This document shows, piece after piece, positions 47,422 through 58,668 of a DNA stretch of 64,000 nt (within the stretch, counting starts at the first letter, position 1; each line of letters starts with the position of its first letter). The notes below the pieces were generated by a model, which saw only the letters and a program-made list of their open reading frames with translations, searched no databases and was not told the origin of the DNA. This DNA is from Monomorium pharaonis. Its lineage: Eukaryota; Arthropoda; Insecta; Hymenoptera; Formicidae. The stretch lies in assembly GCF_013373865.1 (NCBI RefSeq), contig NC_050468.1:19238774-19302773 (forward strand). Direction: 5' to 3'. Both the position numbers and the translations under genes were made by a program.

Positions 47422-49925
47422 CCGACGGTAAAAGTACAAAAATGTTAAAAAATAATTAATTAATCAAATTATTATTAAAACGCATGGAAATGGTCGGGGC
47501 TATGTAAGAACTAGCGAAAACTGTCGTAACAATGATGATCAAAACTTTAATGACTTTGCACTTTACCCTTCTCGCGAATGCGGTGCCGACGGTAGGAGTA
47601 AAAAAATGTTAAAAAATAATTAATGAACAAAATTATTATTAAAACGCATAGAAATGGTCGGGGCTATGTGAGAACTAGCAAAAACTGTCGTAAGAATAAT
47701 GATCGACTCCGTTTGCATCTCATACCTCTGCTGAATGCAGTGACAGAAGTCGGAATGGAAAATTGTTTAAAAATAATTAATTAACGGAATTGTTATTAAA
47801 ACGCATAAAATAAATCAAAACTGTGCGAGAACTATTGAAAACTAAAAAATGTGATCGAAACAGCACTTTGCACGTCTCGCGAATACTGTGCCGACGGCAG
47901 GAGAAAAATATTTCGGAAAATAATTAATTAATAAAATTATTTATTACAACGCATGGAAATGATCGGGGCTATGTGAGAACTACCGAAAATTATTGTAGAA
48001 ATAATGATTGACTCTGTTTGCATCTCATACTTCTGCTGAATGCAGTGACAGGAGTCGGAATGAAAAATTATTAAAAAATAATTAATTGACGGAATTGTTA
48101 TCAAAACGCATGAAATAGGTCGAAACTGTGCGAGAACTATTGAGAACTGTCAAAAAAAAAGTGATCGAAACTGTTTGCACTTTACGCGTCTCGCGAATAC
48201 TGTGCCGACGGTAGGAAAAAAAAATTCAATCATTATTCTAACGACAGTTTTCGCTAGTTCTCACATAGCCAGACCATTTCCATGCGTTTTCATAACAATT
48301 CTGTCAATTAATTATTTTTTAACAATTTTCCATTCCGACTCCTGTCACTGCATTCAGCAGAGGTATAAGATGCAAACAGAGCCGATCATTATTCTAACGA
48401 CAGTTTTCGCTAGTTCTCACATAGCCCCGACCATTTCCATGCGTTCTAATAAATAATTTTGTTAATTAATTATTAAAAAAAATTTTTTTCTTCTGCCGTC
48501 GGCACAGTATTTGCGAGAGATGAAGTGCAAACAATTTCGATTATTTTTTGACAGTTCTCAATAGTTCTCGCACAGTTTCGATCTATTTCATGCGTTTTAA
48601 TAACAATTCCGTCAATTAATTATTTTTAAACAATTTTCCATTCCGACTCCCGTCGGAATCTGTTTGCACCTCATACCTCTGCTGAATGCAGTGACAGGAG
48701 TCGGAATGGAAAATTGTTTAAAAATAATTAATTAACGGAATTGTTATTAAAACGCATAAAATAAATCAAAACTGTGCGAGAACTATTGAAAACTAAAAAA
48801 TGTGATCGAAACAGCACTTTGCACGTCTCGCGAATACTGTGCCGACGGCAGGAGAAAAATATTTCGGAAAATAATTAATTAATAAAATTATTTATTACAA
48901 CGCATGGAAATGATCGGGGCTATGTGAGAACTACCGAAAATTATTGTAGAAATAATGATTGACTCTGTTTGCATCTCATACTTCTGCTGAATGCAGTGAC
49001 AGGAGTCGGAATGAAAAATTATTAAAAAATAATTAATTGACGGAATTGTTATCAAAACGCATGAAATAGGTCGAAACTGTGCGAGAACTATTGAGAACTG
49101 TCAAAAAAAAAGTGATCGAAACTGTTTGCACTTTACGCGTCTCGCGAATACTGTGCCGACGGCAGGAGAAAAATATTTCGAAAAATAATTAATTAATAAA
49201 ATTATTTATTACAACGCATGGAAATGATCGGGGCTATGTGAGAACTAGCGAAAATTATTGTAGAAATAATGATTGACTCTGTTTGCATCTCATACTTCTG
49301 CTGAATGCAGTGACAGGAGTCGGAATGGAAAATTGTTAAAAAATAATTAATTGACGGAATTGTTATTAAACATTATTTTTATGACAGTTTTCGCTGGTTC
49401 TCACACAGCCCCGACCATTTCCATGCGTTTTAATAATAATTTGGTTAATTAATTATTTTTTAACATTTTTTTACTTTTACCGTCGGCACAGTATTAGCGA
49501 GACGCGTGAAGTGCAAACAGTTTCGATCACTTTTGTTACAGTTCAATAGTTCTCGCACAGTTTCGACCTGTTTCATGCGTTTTAATAACAATTCCGTCAA
49601 TTAATTATTTTTTAACAGTTTTCCTTTCCGACTCCTGTCACTGCATTCAGCAGAGGTATGAGGTGCAAACAGATTCGATCATTATTCTTACGACAGTTTT
49701 ACTGTGCCGACGGTAGGAAAAAAAAATTTTGAAAAATAATTAATTAATAAAATTATTTATTAAAAGACATGGAAATAGTCGGAGCTATGTGAAAACTAGC
49801 GAAAACTGTCGTAAGAATAATGATCGAAACTTTAATAACTTTGCACTTTACGCTTCTCGCGAATGCGGTGCCGACGGTCGGAATAAAAAAAGTGTTGGAA
49901 AATAATAGATTGACGAAACTGTTAG

Positions 49926-50160
49926 TAAAACATGTACCCCGAGGCCATGCGCCATTATCTAGAACATTATATCCCATCAAATAGTCGAAAGATTTTGTTA
50001 CTCGCATGATTGCGATTGTAAAATTTTAAGATCGCGAGTATGCGAGTAAAAAAATTTTTCAACTATCTGTTGGAGTATAATGTACTAAATAACTAGATAA
50101 TGGTGCGCTGTGGACGGGCAGGCAAAAGTATTACTAAAATATAATGTACTTACTATGTTC
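49926..50160. other. Unique AT-rich segment with imperfect dyad
   Basis: Follows the last satellite unit. It contains the inverted pair GCGCCATTATCTAGAACATT (about 49949) and, on the other strand, GCGCACCATTATCTAG (about 50099-50114), roughly 150 bp apart. No gene. Confidence 0.45.
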
Positions 50161-50169
50161 GTTCGTAGC

Positions 50170-50285
50170 GGTCCACAGCGATCGTCCTGAAGCAGAGACG
50201 GAGGCAACGGCGAAAGTGGTCCTGAAGCAGCGAGGAAGGCAACGGCGAAGATAATCCTGAAGCAGCGAGGAAGGCAACGACGATG
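50170..50285. repeat. ~40-bp minisatellite (CCTGAAGCAGCGAGGAAGGC)
   Basis: Three imperfect tandem copies of a GC-rich unit, CCTGAAGCAG(A/C)GA... GGCAACGGCGAAG. The frames seen on the minus strand are by-products. Confidence 0.85.
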
Positions 50286-50289
50286 CACT

Positions 50290-50351
50290 TCACACACCAC
50301 ACCACACCACACCACACCACACCACACCACACCACACACACACACACACAC
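50290..50351. repeat. (CACAC)n/(CA)n microsatellite
   Basis: Eight or so CACAC pentamers followed by a run of CA dinucleotides. Confidence 0.9.
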
Positions 50352-50599
50352 GAGGCGATCGCGATATTCTTTTCCGATAGACGAGCAGCGTACATGTTCA
50401 CTACCGAATCTTCGCGACACAACTGACTCACCGAACCCCTCTCGTCAGGCAACTGAGCCCGGTCCGCGCGGAGTCGTTGAAGCGTTTGAAAGAGGGAAGG
50501 AGAAAATAGTAGGCGGAGCTAGTAGCTGATTGGCTACTGTGAGTCGGGCGACTCGGGGATTTGGCGAAAAAGAAAAGATAACCGTTAGGCTCGGAAATC

Positions 50600-51110
50600 G
50601 TGGAGGGGACGATTTCCGAGAACTGCGGTTTCCGCTTCGATGCTTCGGGTAATCGTTTCTCGGAATTCGTCGAGGGGACTGGCGCCTGAGTGGCGCCTCG
50701 CTTTTTTTTGACGACGAAAAAAACTTCGGACAAGCATCCCGGAGTCTCGACGATTTCCGAGAAGCGATTATCCGAAGCATCGAAGCGGAAGCCTCGCTTT
50801 TTTTCGATGACGGAAAAAACTTTGGACAAGCGTTTGCACTTAAAATCAAATAGGCCGAACGCGATTTCGCGGAAAAGGAAAGAGTCTCTTCGACAATTTC
50901 CGAGAAGCGATTACCCGAAGCATCGAGGCAGAAGCCTCGCTTTTTTTCGACGACGAAAAAAACTTCGGACAAGCATCTCGAACCCTCGACGATTTCCGAG
51001 AAGCGATTATCCGAAGCATCGAAGCGGAAGCCTCGCTTTTTTTCGATGACGGAAAAAATTTCGGACAAGCGTTTGCACTTAAAATCAAATAGGCCGAACG
51101 CGATTTTCGA
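50600..51110. repeat. 239-bp-period repeat block with palindromic subunits
   Basis: GACGATTTCCGAGAAGCGAT recurs at 50749 and 50988 (239 bp apart), with a diverged half-unit (GACAATTTCCGAGAAGCGAT) between. Each unit includes CGAAGCATCGAAGCGGAAGC, a CTCGCTTTTTTTCGA tract and TTTGCACTTAAAATCAAATA. An inverted copy of the core (TTCGGGTAATCGTTTCTCGG) lies at about 50645. Long frames open on both strands (up to 207 codons on minus, with FSVIEKKRGFRFDAS repeats). Opening on both strands argues that they follow from the repeat, not from a protein. Confidence 0.8.
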
Positions 51111-51369
51111 AGAATCCTATTCAATCACTATTCTCGTTCACATGAAAAAAAATTTATTTACAATTAGAACTTAAATAACAGTGGTATGATGCATGAGGTC
51201 ACGAAACAAAACCCGAAAAAAGCGTCAAGAATCGTTGAATGCGCACGTTAAAACACACTAAACAGAAGTAAATTAATTAGCTCCCAGAGTTTTGTATCTC
51301 TGTATGATTGCGCGACAACTAGTAAAGTTTCTTTATTGGCACGATCGACATTCTGCCGAACGGATTGCG

Positions 51370-51846
51370 TACCCTCCTCGAGCGAATACGTGCACATGAA
51401 AACTTTGCCCGGAACGAAAATCAACGTGTGTTGAGAGTGCCGTCGTGCTAGCAAACGATACGCGAGCCATGTGAGATCGTACGTAGCAGAGATCGTATTC
51501 ATGTGTAAAGCGCGGCATCGTGCGTTTGCCTTTGGTTTCGAGTGAAGTATTCGAATAAAGTGTGAAGAGGATACATTCGGTAGAATATCGCGAGTGCCAA
51601 TTAAGTGAAGTGCTACTATAGTCGTCGTGCGAGCATACGACATACAAAATTTTCGAAACGAATTTGTCTCCGTTCGTTGTATCTCGGCGTGTAATTTTCA
51701 TTCAAACGGTTTTCTCACCGCTCTCCTCGGCGTTTCCACGAAGTTACGTGCAGTTTATACGTGACGTCACACCACTTTCGTGCCATGTTGATTTTCGTTC
51801 CGGGCAAAGTTTTCGTGTACGCGTAATCGCTCGAGGAGGGTACGCA
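51370..51846. repeat. 62-bp inverted repeat with ~350-bp loop
   Basis: TGCGTACCCTCCTCGAGCG and AACTTTGCCCGGAACGAAAA (about 51366-51428) are mirrored at about 51782-51846 (TTTTCGTTCCGGGCAAAGTT, CGCTCGAGGAGGGTACGCA). The loop contains a perfect CRE, TGACGTCA, at 51762-51769 and is GC-rich. It could be a foldback element or a duplicated promoter part. Confidence 0.8.
51762..51769. promoter_or_regulatory. Perfect CRE (TGACGTCA) upstream of duplicated exon copy 2
   Basis: GTGACGTCAC lies about 250 bp upstream of the ATG of the duplicated first exon at 52018, in a GC-rich stretch that could be its promoter. Consensus match only. Confidence 0.4.
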
Positions 51847-51991
51847 TTCACGTATTTTTTTAAATGTAACGGTCGCGCCAAGTGAAATTCTCGCGCGCGG
51901 TTTACTCGTGTGTGATATATTATCCGTAATATCGGGATTGCCGAATAAAGTATCAGGTAATCGTTATTAATGTGTGATTCGAGAATAGCAG

Positions 51992-52435
51992 GATGATGTC
52001 AACAGAAAGCGGCATCCATGGATTCGAGTGACTCGATATTCCAGAAAAGGAATGTAGCAGTAGCAGCAATCGGTGAGTGAATTTTTATCAAATCAATTGA
52101 TGAATTCATATCATGTATATGTGTATTGCACATTTATAGAACACGATTATGCACATTTGCATAAAACAGATTTAAAATATGAATATATGCATTCATATTT
52201 TAAATGCATATAATTGTAAAAAAATTACGGGTATAGCATAAAACAGAACCAAGTAAACGTGGACATAGCATAGAAGAGACCCAAAAAGTTATGCACATTA
52301 CCTACGGGATTGATAGATATTTGACTACATAGTTTAATGTGCACATTTTGTGCACATAGAGGCGCTGATGGATGAAAACACCTAAAACCACCTAAAACGA
52401 CGCGATGACCGCTCTCAGGTTCCTCTCTGCTGAAT
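51992..52435 (+). repeat. Inverted segmental duplication, copy 2
   Basis: Reverse complement of 44060-44644 with substitutions, lacking the 121-bp hairpin MITE and the CTG expansion of copy 1. It starts GATGATGTCAACAGAAAGCG just upstream of the exon and ends near CAGGTTCCTCTCTGCTGAA. The copies are separated by about 7.35 kb. Confidence 0.9.
52018..52072 (+). CDS. Duplicated first coding exon, copy 2
   Basis: ATG at 52018 encodes MDSSDSIFQKRNVAVAAI and ends phase 1 at a strong donor ATCG|GTGAGTGA, the same exon as 44531-44618 without its Ala run. A short out-of-frame ATG-ATG reading frame precedes it (stop at 52030-52032). A continuation was not found before GFM2, whose exon 1 carries its own ATG. 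It may be an alternative upstream exon, a separate gene, or a relic. Confidence 0.4.
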
Positions 52436-52513
52436 TTAATCGAAAAATATTTTATTAAAACACATTATCAAAGCTTCAAAAAAATTTTTTTAACTATTAA
52501 ATTGGAAAGAGTG

Positions 52514-52556
<43 letters not shown>

Positions 52557-53380
52557 AACCTTATTAAAAATTAGAAAAGTATTATTTAAAAGCGCTCAAC
52601 TCGCACACGGTCAATGTTTTTACTTTTTAGCTATTGTATTATATAACATAATCCAAAATTCTTAACAAATTAAAGATAGCTGACCGTCCAACATTTATAT
52701 ATTTTTTTCTAAAATTGCAATTACGTTGCTATGAATTTCCGCTATTTAAATGGACATATACGCATAATTTCGACCAGCTGATAACTGTCATAATCGCTCT
52801 GAATTTCTGAATATTGTTGCGTTCCGAGACTCATCGAAATGGAGATATCCGCTGCATTTCACGCTGTATTTCCGCGAGTGCATGTGATTTTTATATAATT
52901 GTACATTCGTCAAATAAAAAATTTTGCAAAAAATTTAAAAAAAAGTACGATGTCTTTTTAATTATCTGACAAAATCCGTCATTTACTCTATTAATCAATT
53001 TGACCTATCTTCGACACGATATGAAATAAGCACTTTTAGGTTATGTTGCAATGTTGTTATGCTCCTCATGTACTTTTTCTTTAAATAACAATGCTAATAG
53101 TATTGACAGTTTTTTAAATAAAAATAGTAATTGTTTATGTATAACTAATAAAGTATTTTTGTGAAAAGATGAATGACATTTGGAGTTTTAATACCTAGTA
53201 GAGCAAGAGAGAGTTTGAAAGTATTTTATAATAAAAAAATAATTTAATTCACCTTTTCTAAGCAAAAGAGAAACAAACAAAATGTAATTTGGAAAAAAGA
53301 GAAAGTTGATTAATAATGTATGTTCGAATAGGAACAGATAGCGATTTGATAAACACTGCTGAGTTTTGCATATTGAAAAG
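52436..53380. other. Intergenic stretch upstream of GFM2
   Basis: AT-rich, with a (TA)n microsatellite at 52518-52550. Probably includes the GFM2 promoter and 5' UTR. No coding frame is supported. Confidence 0.5.
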
Positions 53381-53835
53381 ATGTTAAAACATAATTTCTT
53401 AAAGACATCATGGTGTAAATTGTGCACACAATATATCCACAAAAATGCTCCTCTCCCAGAAGCACCTAAAAGTAAAGAGGCATCTAAAAGTGCAATTACA
53501 AAGGTACGCAACATTGGGATACTGGCACATATTGACGCTGGTTAGTATTCTACTTGTTATATTAATATAATAAATAAAATCTCTTTAAAAGTCCAATAAA
53601 ATTAAATTTAAAAAATGTATAATGCTATCATATTTTTGGTTTGTAAATATCAGTTTTATCTTCTTTTTTTATGTTATTTCACTTACAAATTTAATAATAA
53701 TCTTTAATCAATGTTTGCTTGATTATGTTTTATCAAAATTGATATTATCCTATCATATATTAATTTATGTAAGATGTATTATGTAATACTTTACTATTAA
53801 AGTTTGTGCTTTTTATATATGTATAATTTAATATT

Positions 53836-53885
<50 letters not shown>

Positions 53886-56800
53886 CTATTATTTTTTAAA
53901 TTGTAATTTTTAAATTAGGTAACTAGAAAAGTTGCAGAAAAACATAAACACGTTTGAATTCCTAATTAATCATAAAATTAAAACAAGAAACTGTAATAAT
54001 TCTCTATAGTAGCTCAAATGTAAATTCAATAGAAACGATAACTTTATTATAAAATTAAATAAAATTTCAGTAAAGTCTAAATCTGTTATCTTTTTATTAT
54101 TTTTTATCGGTTTTTAAAAATAGGGATGTTTCTGAACCATCTAACTTATATATTTAGGTGCAAATATATTTTTCCACAGGAAAAACGACCACAACTGAAA
54201 GAATGTTGTACTATTCGGGTCTCATCAAACATATGGGAGAAGTACATCATGGCAACACTGTGACCGATTACATGGAGCAGGAACGTCAGCGAGGGATAAC
54301 CATCACTTCAGCTGCGGTCACATTTAATTGGAAAGACCATCGCTTCAATTTAATAGACACCCCTGGTCATATCGATTTTATTATGGAAGTCGAACAGACT
54401 TTGCAGATATTGGATGGTGCAATTGTAGTTCTAGATGGTTCTGCTGGTGTGGAAGCTCAGACGATAACGGTATCCAGACAAGCAGATAGGTATAACATAC
54501 CTCGGATAATCTACGTTAATAAGATGGACAGAGTGGATGCTGACTTCGACATGAGTTTGCAGTCTATCGAATCAAAATTGAACATGGAAACGTTACCAAT
54601 ACAGATTCCCATAAAGAAGGCGGGTGTCTTAGAAGGTATCGTAGATGTGATAACTATGGAAAAGTTATCGTTCGATAAGAAGCATCAAGGTACTAATTTA
54701 ATAAGGACAAAAATATCTGAGAGCGGCGACGAAGGAAGACTATGGGATGCTGCTAGTGAGCAGCGACGACTGTTGACTGACAAGCTATCGGGTCTAGACG
54801 ACAAACTGGCAGACATTGTTATAGAGCAAGAGTCTTTAGATAACGTGCAGCCGCAAATGTTGGTCGATTCCTTACACAGAGTCACTATAGGTAGGAAAGG
54901 TGTGCCTGTAACGTTAGGAAGTTCCTACAAGAACATCGGAGTACAGCCTCTAATGGATAGCGTCATTCTCTACCTGCCGTCGCCATCGAATGTAGATCGA
55001 TTGAATCCATATCGATGCTTCGAGGACAGTTTGGCAGCCAGAGTCTTCAAGGTTGTTCATGACAAGCATAGGGGACCAGTTACCTTTTTTAGGATTTATT
55101 CTGGCAGTATGAAGAGGAGTCAGAAATTGTACAACGTAACACGCGAGCAAAATGAGCAATGTACTCGTCTATATATCGCTTGTGCCGATGATTACGAGGA
55201 AGTGGATGAGGTGACCTATGGTAATATCGCAGCTGTAGCTGGATTAAAGAGTACTATCACAGGCGACTTGATGACGACGAGTACGTCGGTAGCCAGTCGC
55301 GCCAAGCAGACTATGCTGAAGGAGAATCCGGACCGGCTGGACTACGTAAACAATTTCTTTGCGTCCGGAGTAAACTTGCTCGATCCCGTTTTCTTTTGCT
55401 CCATCGAACCGCCCTCCCTCTCGGCGCAGTCTGCTCTAGAGGTTGCTCTTCAGGAGTTGCAAAGGGAGGATCCCAGCTTGCATGTGAAGAACGATCCAGT
55501 GACCGAACAGATTGTGCTCGGAGGAATGGGTGAGCTACACATAGAGATCATTAAGCAGAGAATCCAGACGGAGTACAAGATCGACGTAGATTTGGGTCCC
55601 CTGCAAATCGCTTATAAGGAAACGATTCAGGATGCTGTTGAAGATACGCTGTTTGTGGAGCACAAGGTTGGCAACACGATGCACAAAGTTATGATCACCA
55701 TGTCCTTAATACCCAATTACAAGGATAAGGAGAAGCTGCTTCTGGATAGGTCTCCAGAAAATGCTTCGAATATTGATGGTATTCATCCGCGAATGATGAA
55801 CGCAATTAAAAACGGTATGAAAGCTGCACTACTGCATGGTGTGAAATTAAGTTGTCCGGTGATTAATGTTGGTGTCAAGCTCCACTGGCTGGAGACAACA
55901 CGCGGTACTTCGGATACTATTATTTCTGCCGCTGCCTCGCAATGCATTCGGAAGGTCGGTGTGCACATATACCTTAAATAAATTCTAATTAGAATTAAGG
56001 TTTCTTAAAATAAAAGAACCAATTATTGATCTTAGTACCTAATAATAATAATGATAATAATTTTTGTATGAATTTTTACAATCTCTAAGTGATCTAACCT
56101 AGTGTTGTTTTTTGTAAAGATTTCTAAAGTGTTTTAAGATACTCGTGAACCACAATATTATATATAAGTTGCTCGTCTATTTAATTTATAATATTACGTA
56201 TTCCGGCTTTAGTTAAGGTCTGTATTATAAAATCAATGAATATGCATGTAATTAATGTGACCTAAAGATTAAATTTACACAAAAATTATTATTAGGTATC
56301 AAGATTTGCTATAAACTGAACAGCTCTTTCACCTCTATATTTGATATTTTTATTGATTTTAATTTCACTTACTATTGTTAAATTTTATTAATTAATGTTA
56401 TAAGATATTCATAATCCTAATCGTTGTGCGAGACTTTATCATATTTTATATACACTCTACTGCTAAAAAATAAGAACACTTGAGATTTTCTTATAGACAT
56501 CACGAAAAGTATCTTAAAACAAAAATGCATTTTAAAGTGAAAAGATAAAGTTTTGAATTATATTTTATTTTTAAATTACATAATTATTTTTATTTTTTAA
56601 TATTTTTTGTTAACTTTGAAATGCTGTAAGTTGATAAAATATGATTGAATAAAAATTAACAAAACATTAAAATAATAAACGTTCTAAATTAAATTTTTTT
56701 TAATTAATGCAATTTCTTACAATAATATCGAATTTTTTGCGTAAAATTCATTTATTATAAAATATTTAAAAAAATGTTAATTAAACTAAAGTTTTGTGAA

Positions 56801-57409
56801 AAAAAGAAAAAAATATTTGTTACAGTATGTTTGACACATAATTTTTTCAAAATTTTTAGACTTGTATTTTTTTTATTTTTCATAATATGTAAGAAAATCT
56901 CGAATGTTCTAATATTTTTGAGCGATAGTATAAATAAATACAAATATTTATTTTGCCCGTTTATTAGAAAATATTGATTTCAATGTTTAATAAGATATTT
57001 AAATAAAATGTTTTATATATGCACAGTTACTCCAAGATGGAAACAGCATGTTACTAGAGCCGATGATGCAATTGGAAATCGTTGCACCAGAGGAATGTTC
57101 ATCGAGTATCAATGCTGATCTTACTCGTAGGCGAGCAGTAATGCAACAGATTGATATACGCGGCAATAATAAGGTGAATAAATTTTCTTATTCGTAATAA
57201 ATTAATAATATTAATTTATGTATTATGATCCGCATGTTATTTTGTAGGTGATTAGAACCCTCGCGCCACTATCAGAATTATTGGGATATTCAACAACACT
57301 AAGAATCATTACATCGGGCAATGCAACGTTCTCGATGGAATTCAGTCATTATCAGCTAATGACCACTGTCGACGAGGAGAAAGCCATCGAAAAAATTAAA
57401 GGATTCTAA
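53381..57409 (+). CDS. GFM2: Mitochondrial ribosome-releasing factor 2 (EF-G2mt)
   Basis: Four exons, 53381-53540, 54180-55954, 57027-57173 and 57248-57409, join in phase to 747 aa (human GFM2 is 779). A basic, hydroxylated N-terminus (MLKHNFLKTSWCKLCTQYIH) suits a mitochondrial presequence. The GTPase domain shows the P-loop AHIDAGKT (49-56), switch I RGITI (91-95), DTPGH (113-117) and NKMD (167-170). FFCSIEPPSLS, LQREDPSLHV and GMGELHIEIIKQRI mark domains II-III, and EIVAPEE with ELLGYSTTLR the C-terminal domains IV-V. These features fit EF-G2 rather than EF-G1. EF-G2 works with RRF1 to split post-termination mitoribosomes and does not translocate. The exon ends before GTCGGT at 55955; reading on gives a false stop at 55981. 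Confidence 0.97.
53841..53880. repeat. (TA)n microsatellite in GFM2 intron 1
   Basis: About 20 TA units within the 639-bp first intron. Confidence 0.9.
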
Positions 57410-58668
57410 ACTGAATAGTGTAAAATAATGAACAAAGAGATAATATTATCAAAAGTACAATTTCACTTCATTTTATTGACTCAATCTAATCAAAATATAT
57501 TGCAACATTATCATTGGTGCGTTACAATCTCCATATACAATTCTCAATAGCGACTACCAAATATGATACGGAAAGCTCTAATCAGGAGCTTGGGCTAACC
57601 TTGGGGCTAAACCGAAGCAAAAAATCGCTAATGGACTATCAGAAATTCACGGCTTCCAGGCATCATAGCTAGCAGTCGCGTATAAATATATTAATATTGC
57701 TTAAGATCATGCAAAAATGTCATACGTCATAAAATATATGTATATATTATATTGTATGGAGGGATTAAATGTTATAATGTCGCATGAGACTGGAAAAACG
57801 ACAGCCGCATACAAAAATTTATACCATTGCGGATAGCACAAAGCGAGTTTTCAGTTTTGACGTCACAAAAAAATGTCGGAGACAATTTAGGAATTCTCGC
57901 GTTCGTATATTTTTTATTTATCCGCTCTATAATATTAAATGTTGAGTTATGCGAACTGTTGTTGATCAATCTTAAGCGCAATTCAAGAGCTCTTAAGACT
58001 CCTTAATGTACTTAGAGGTTTGAGCTAATCTTGTTTTGTCTTATGTTTAAATTTTTTATTTTTACAATATAGAATTATAGTATAAAATTTTACTTGTTGA
58101 ATCGTTTATAAAATGACAAATCTTACATTCATTATTTCTAATTCGTTATTTTAAACGTTAAATTATACTTGTATCACTTGTATGCAGACATTATTGCTCA
58201 TATCTGCGACAATTTTCTTCAAGGCGCAAACAGCTGTCGCTTTTTCTTTTCAAGCATATCTCTCGCTTACAATTTGTAACGAGAAAATATCATTTTATTA
58301 TATGTACACAAAATTACATTTTAAAAGTTAGATTGACAATATTTGTTTATTGGTCTTGTCATTGGTCTACGAGTAGGAAAATACTGAAAATCAAATCATT
58401 CGCAGCCATTACAATATAAACACAAATCTTTTCTACATACTCGTATTGAGATTTTGAAAGAGAGATACGTGTAAAGAGAAGAAACGCCAACTATTATTAA
58501 GCAAAATCGGAAAAGAGCTTTTAAGAGCGATCAAAAATTTCGTTGTAAAGAGCACGCGCATAATACTTCTGCTCCCCCGTGTAAAAATCCTTCGCGTCAT
58601 GGTACTCCCGTTTCTCATTCGGGATCGTTTTCCTCGTTGGAGCCGTGCTCCACCATGTCATCGTGGCG
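57410..58668. other. Shared 3' flank of convergent GFM2 and kayak
   Basis: The GFM2 stop (57409) and the kayak stop (58669) face each other across about 1.26 kb, which should hold both 3' UTRs. No coding frame is supported. The two transcripts may overlap. Confidence 0.55.

Larger units (their letters stand above)
45455..49925. repeat. Dimeric ~305-bp satellite array with many orientation switches
   Basis: The array is built of two related half-units. Type A (~148 bp) starts CAGTGACAGGAGTCGGAAT and contains GTGCGAGAACTATTGAGAAC. Type B (~157 bp) starts CTGTGCCGACGG and contains GATCGGGGCTATGTGAGAAC. Both share the frame AATAATTAATTxACxxAATTxTTATTAAAACGCATG. A and B alternate, giving dimers of 305-314 bp. 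Blocks run in both directions, switching near 45.84, 46.48, 46.93, 47.40, 48.22, 48.66, 49.37 and 49.69 kb. Short open frames inside are repeat artefacts. Confidence 0.92.

Noticed and set aside
45455..49925. CRISPR-like regular repeats
   Set aside because: Units are ~150/305 bp, contiguous without unique spacers, and occur in both orientations in a eukaryotic genome.
50445..51068. 207-codon minus-strand protein
   Set aside because: Frames are open on both strands through the same repeat; listed as a repeat and a finding rather than a gene.
54158..55981. Single 607-aa EF-G-like ORF
   Set aside because: Its ends are intronic read-through. The P-loop is completed by exon 1 and the C-terminus by exons 3-4.
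53381..57409. Mitochondrial EF-G1 (GFM1) instead of GFM2
   Set aside because: FFCSIEPPS, LQREDPSLHV and the ELLGYSTTLR C-terminus fit EF-G2 better as I know the families; an alignment against both would settle it.
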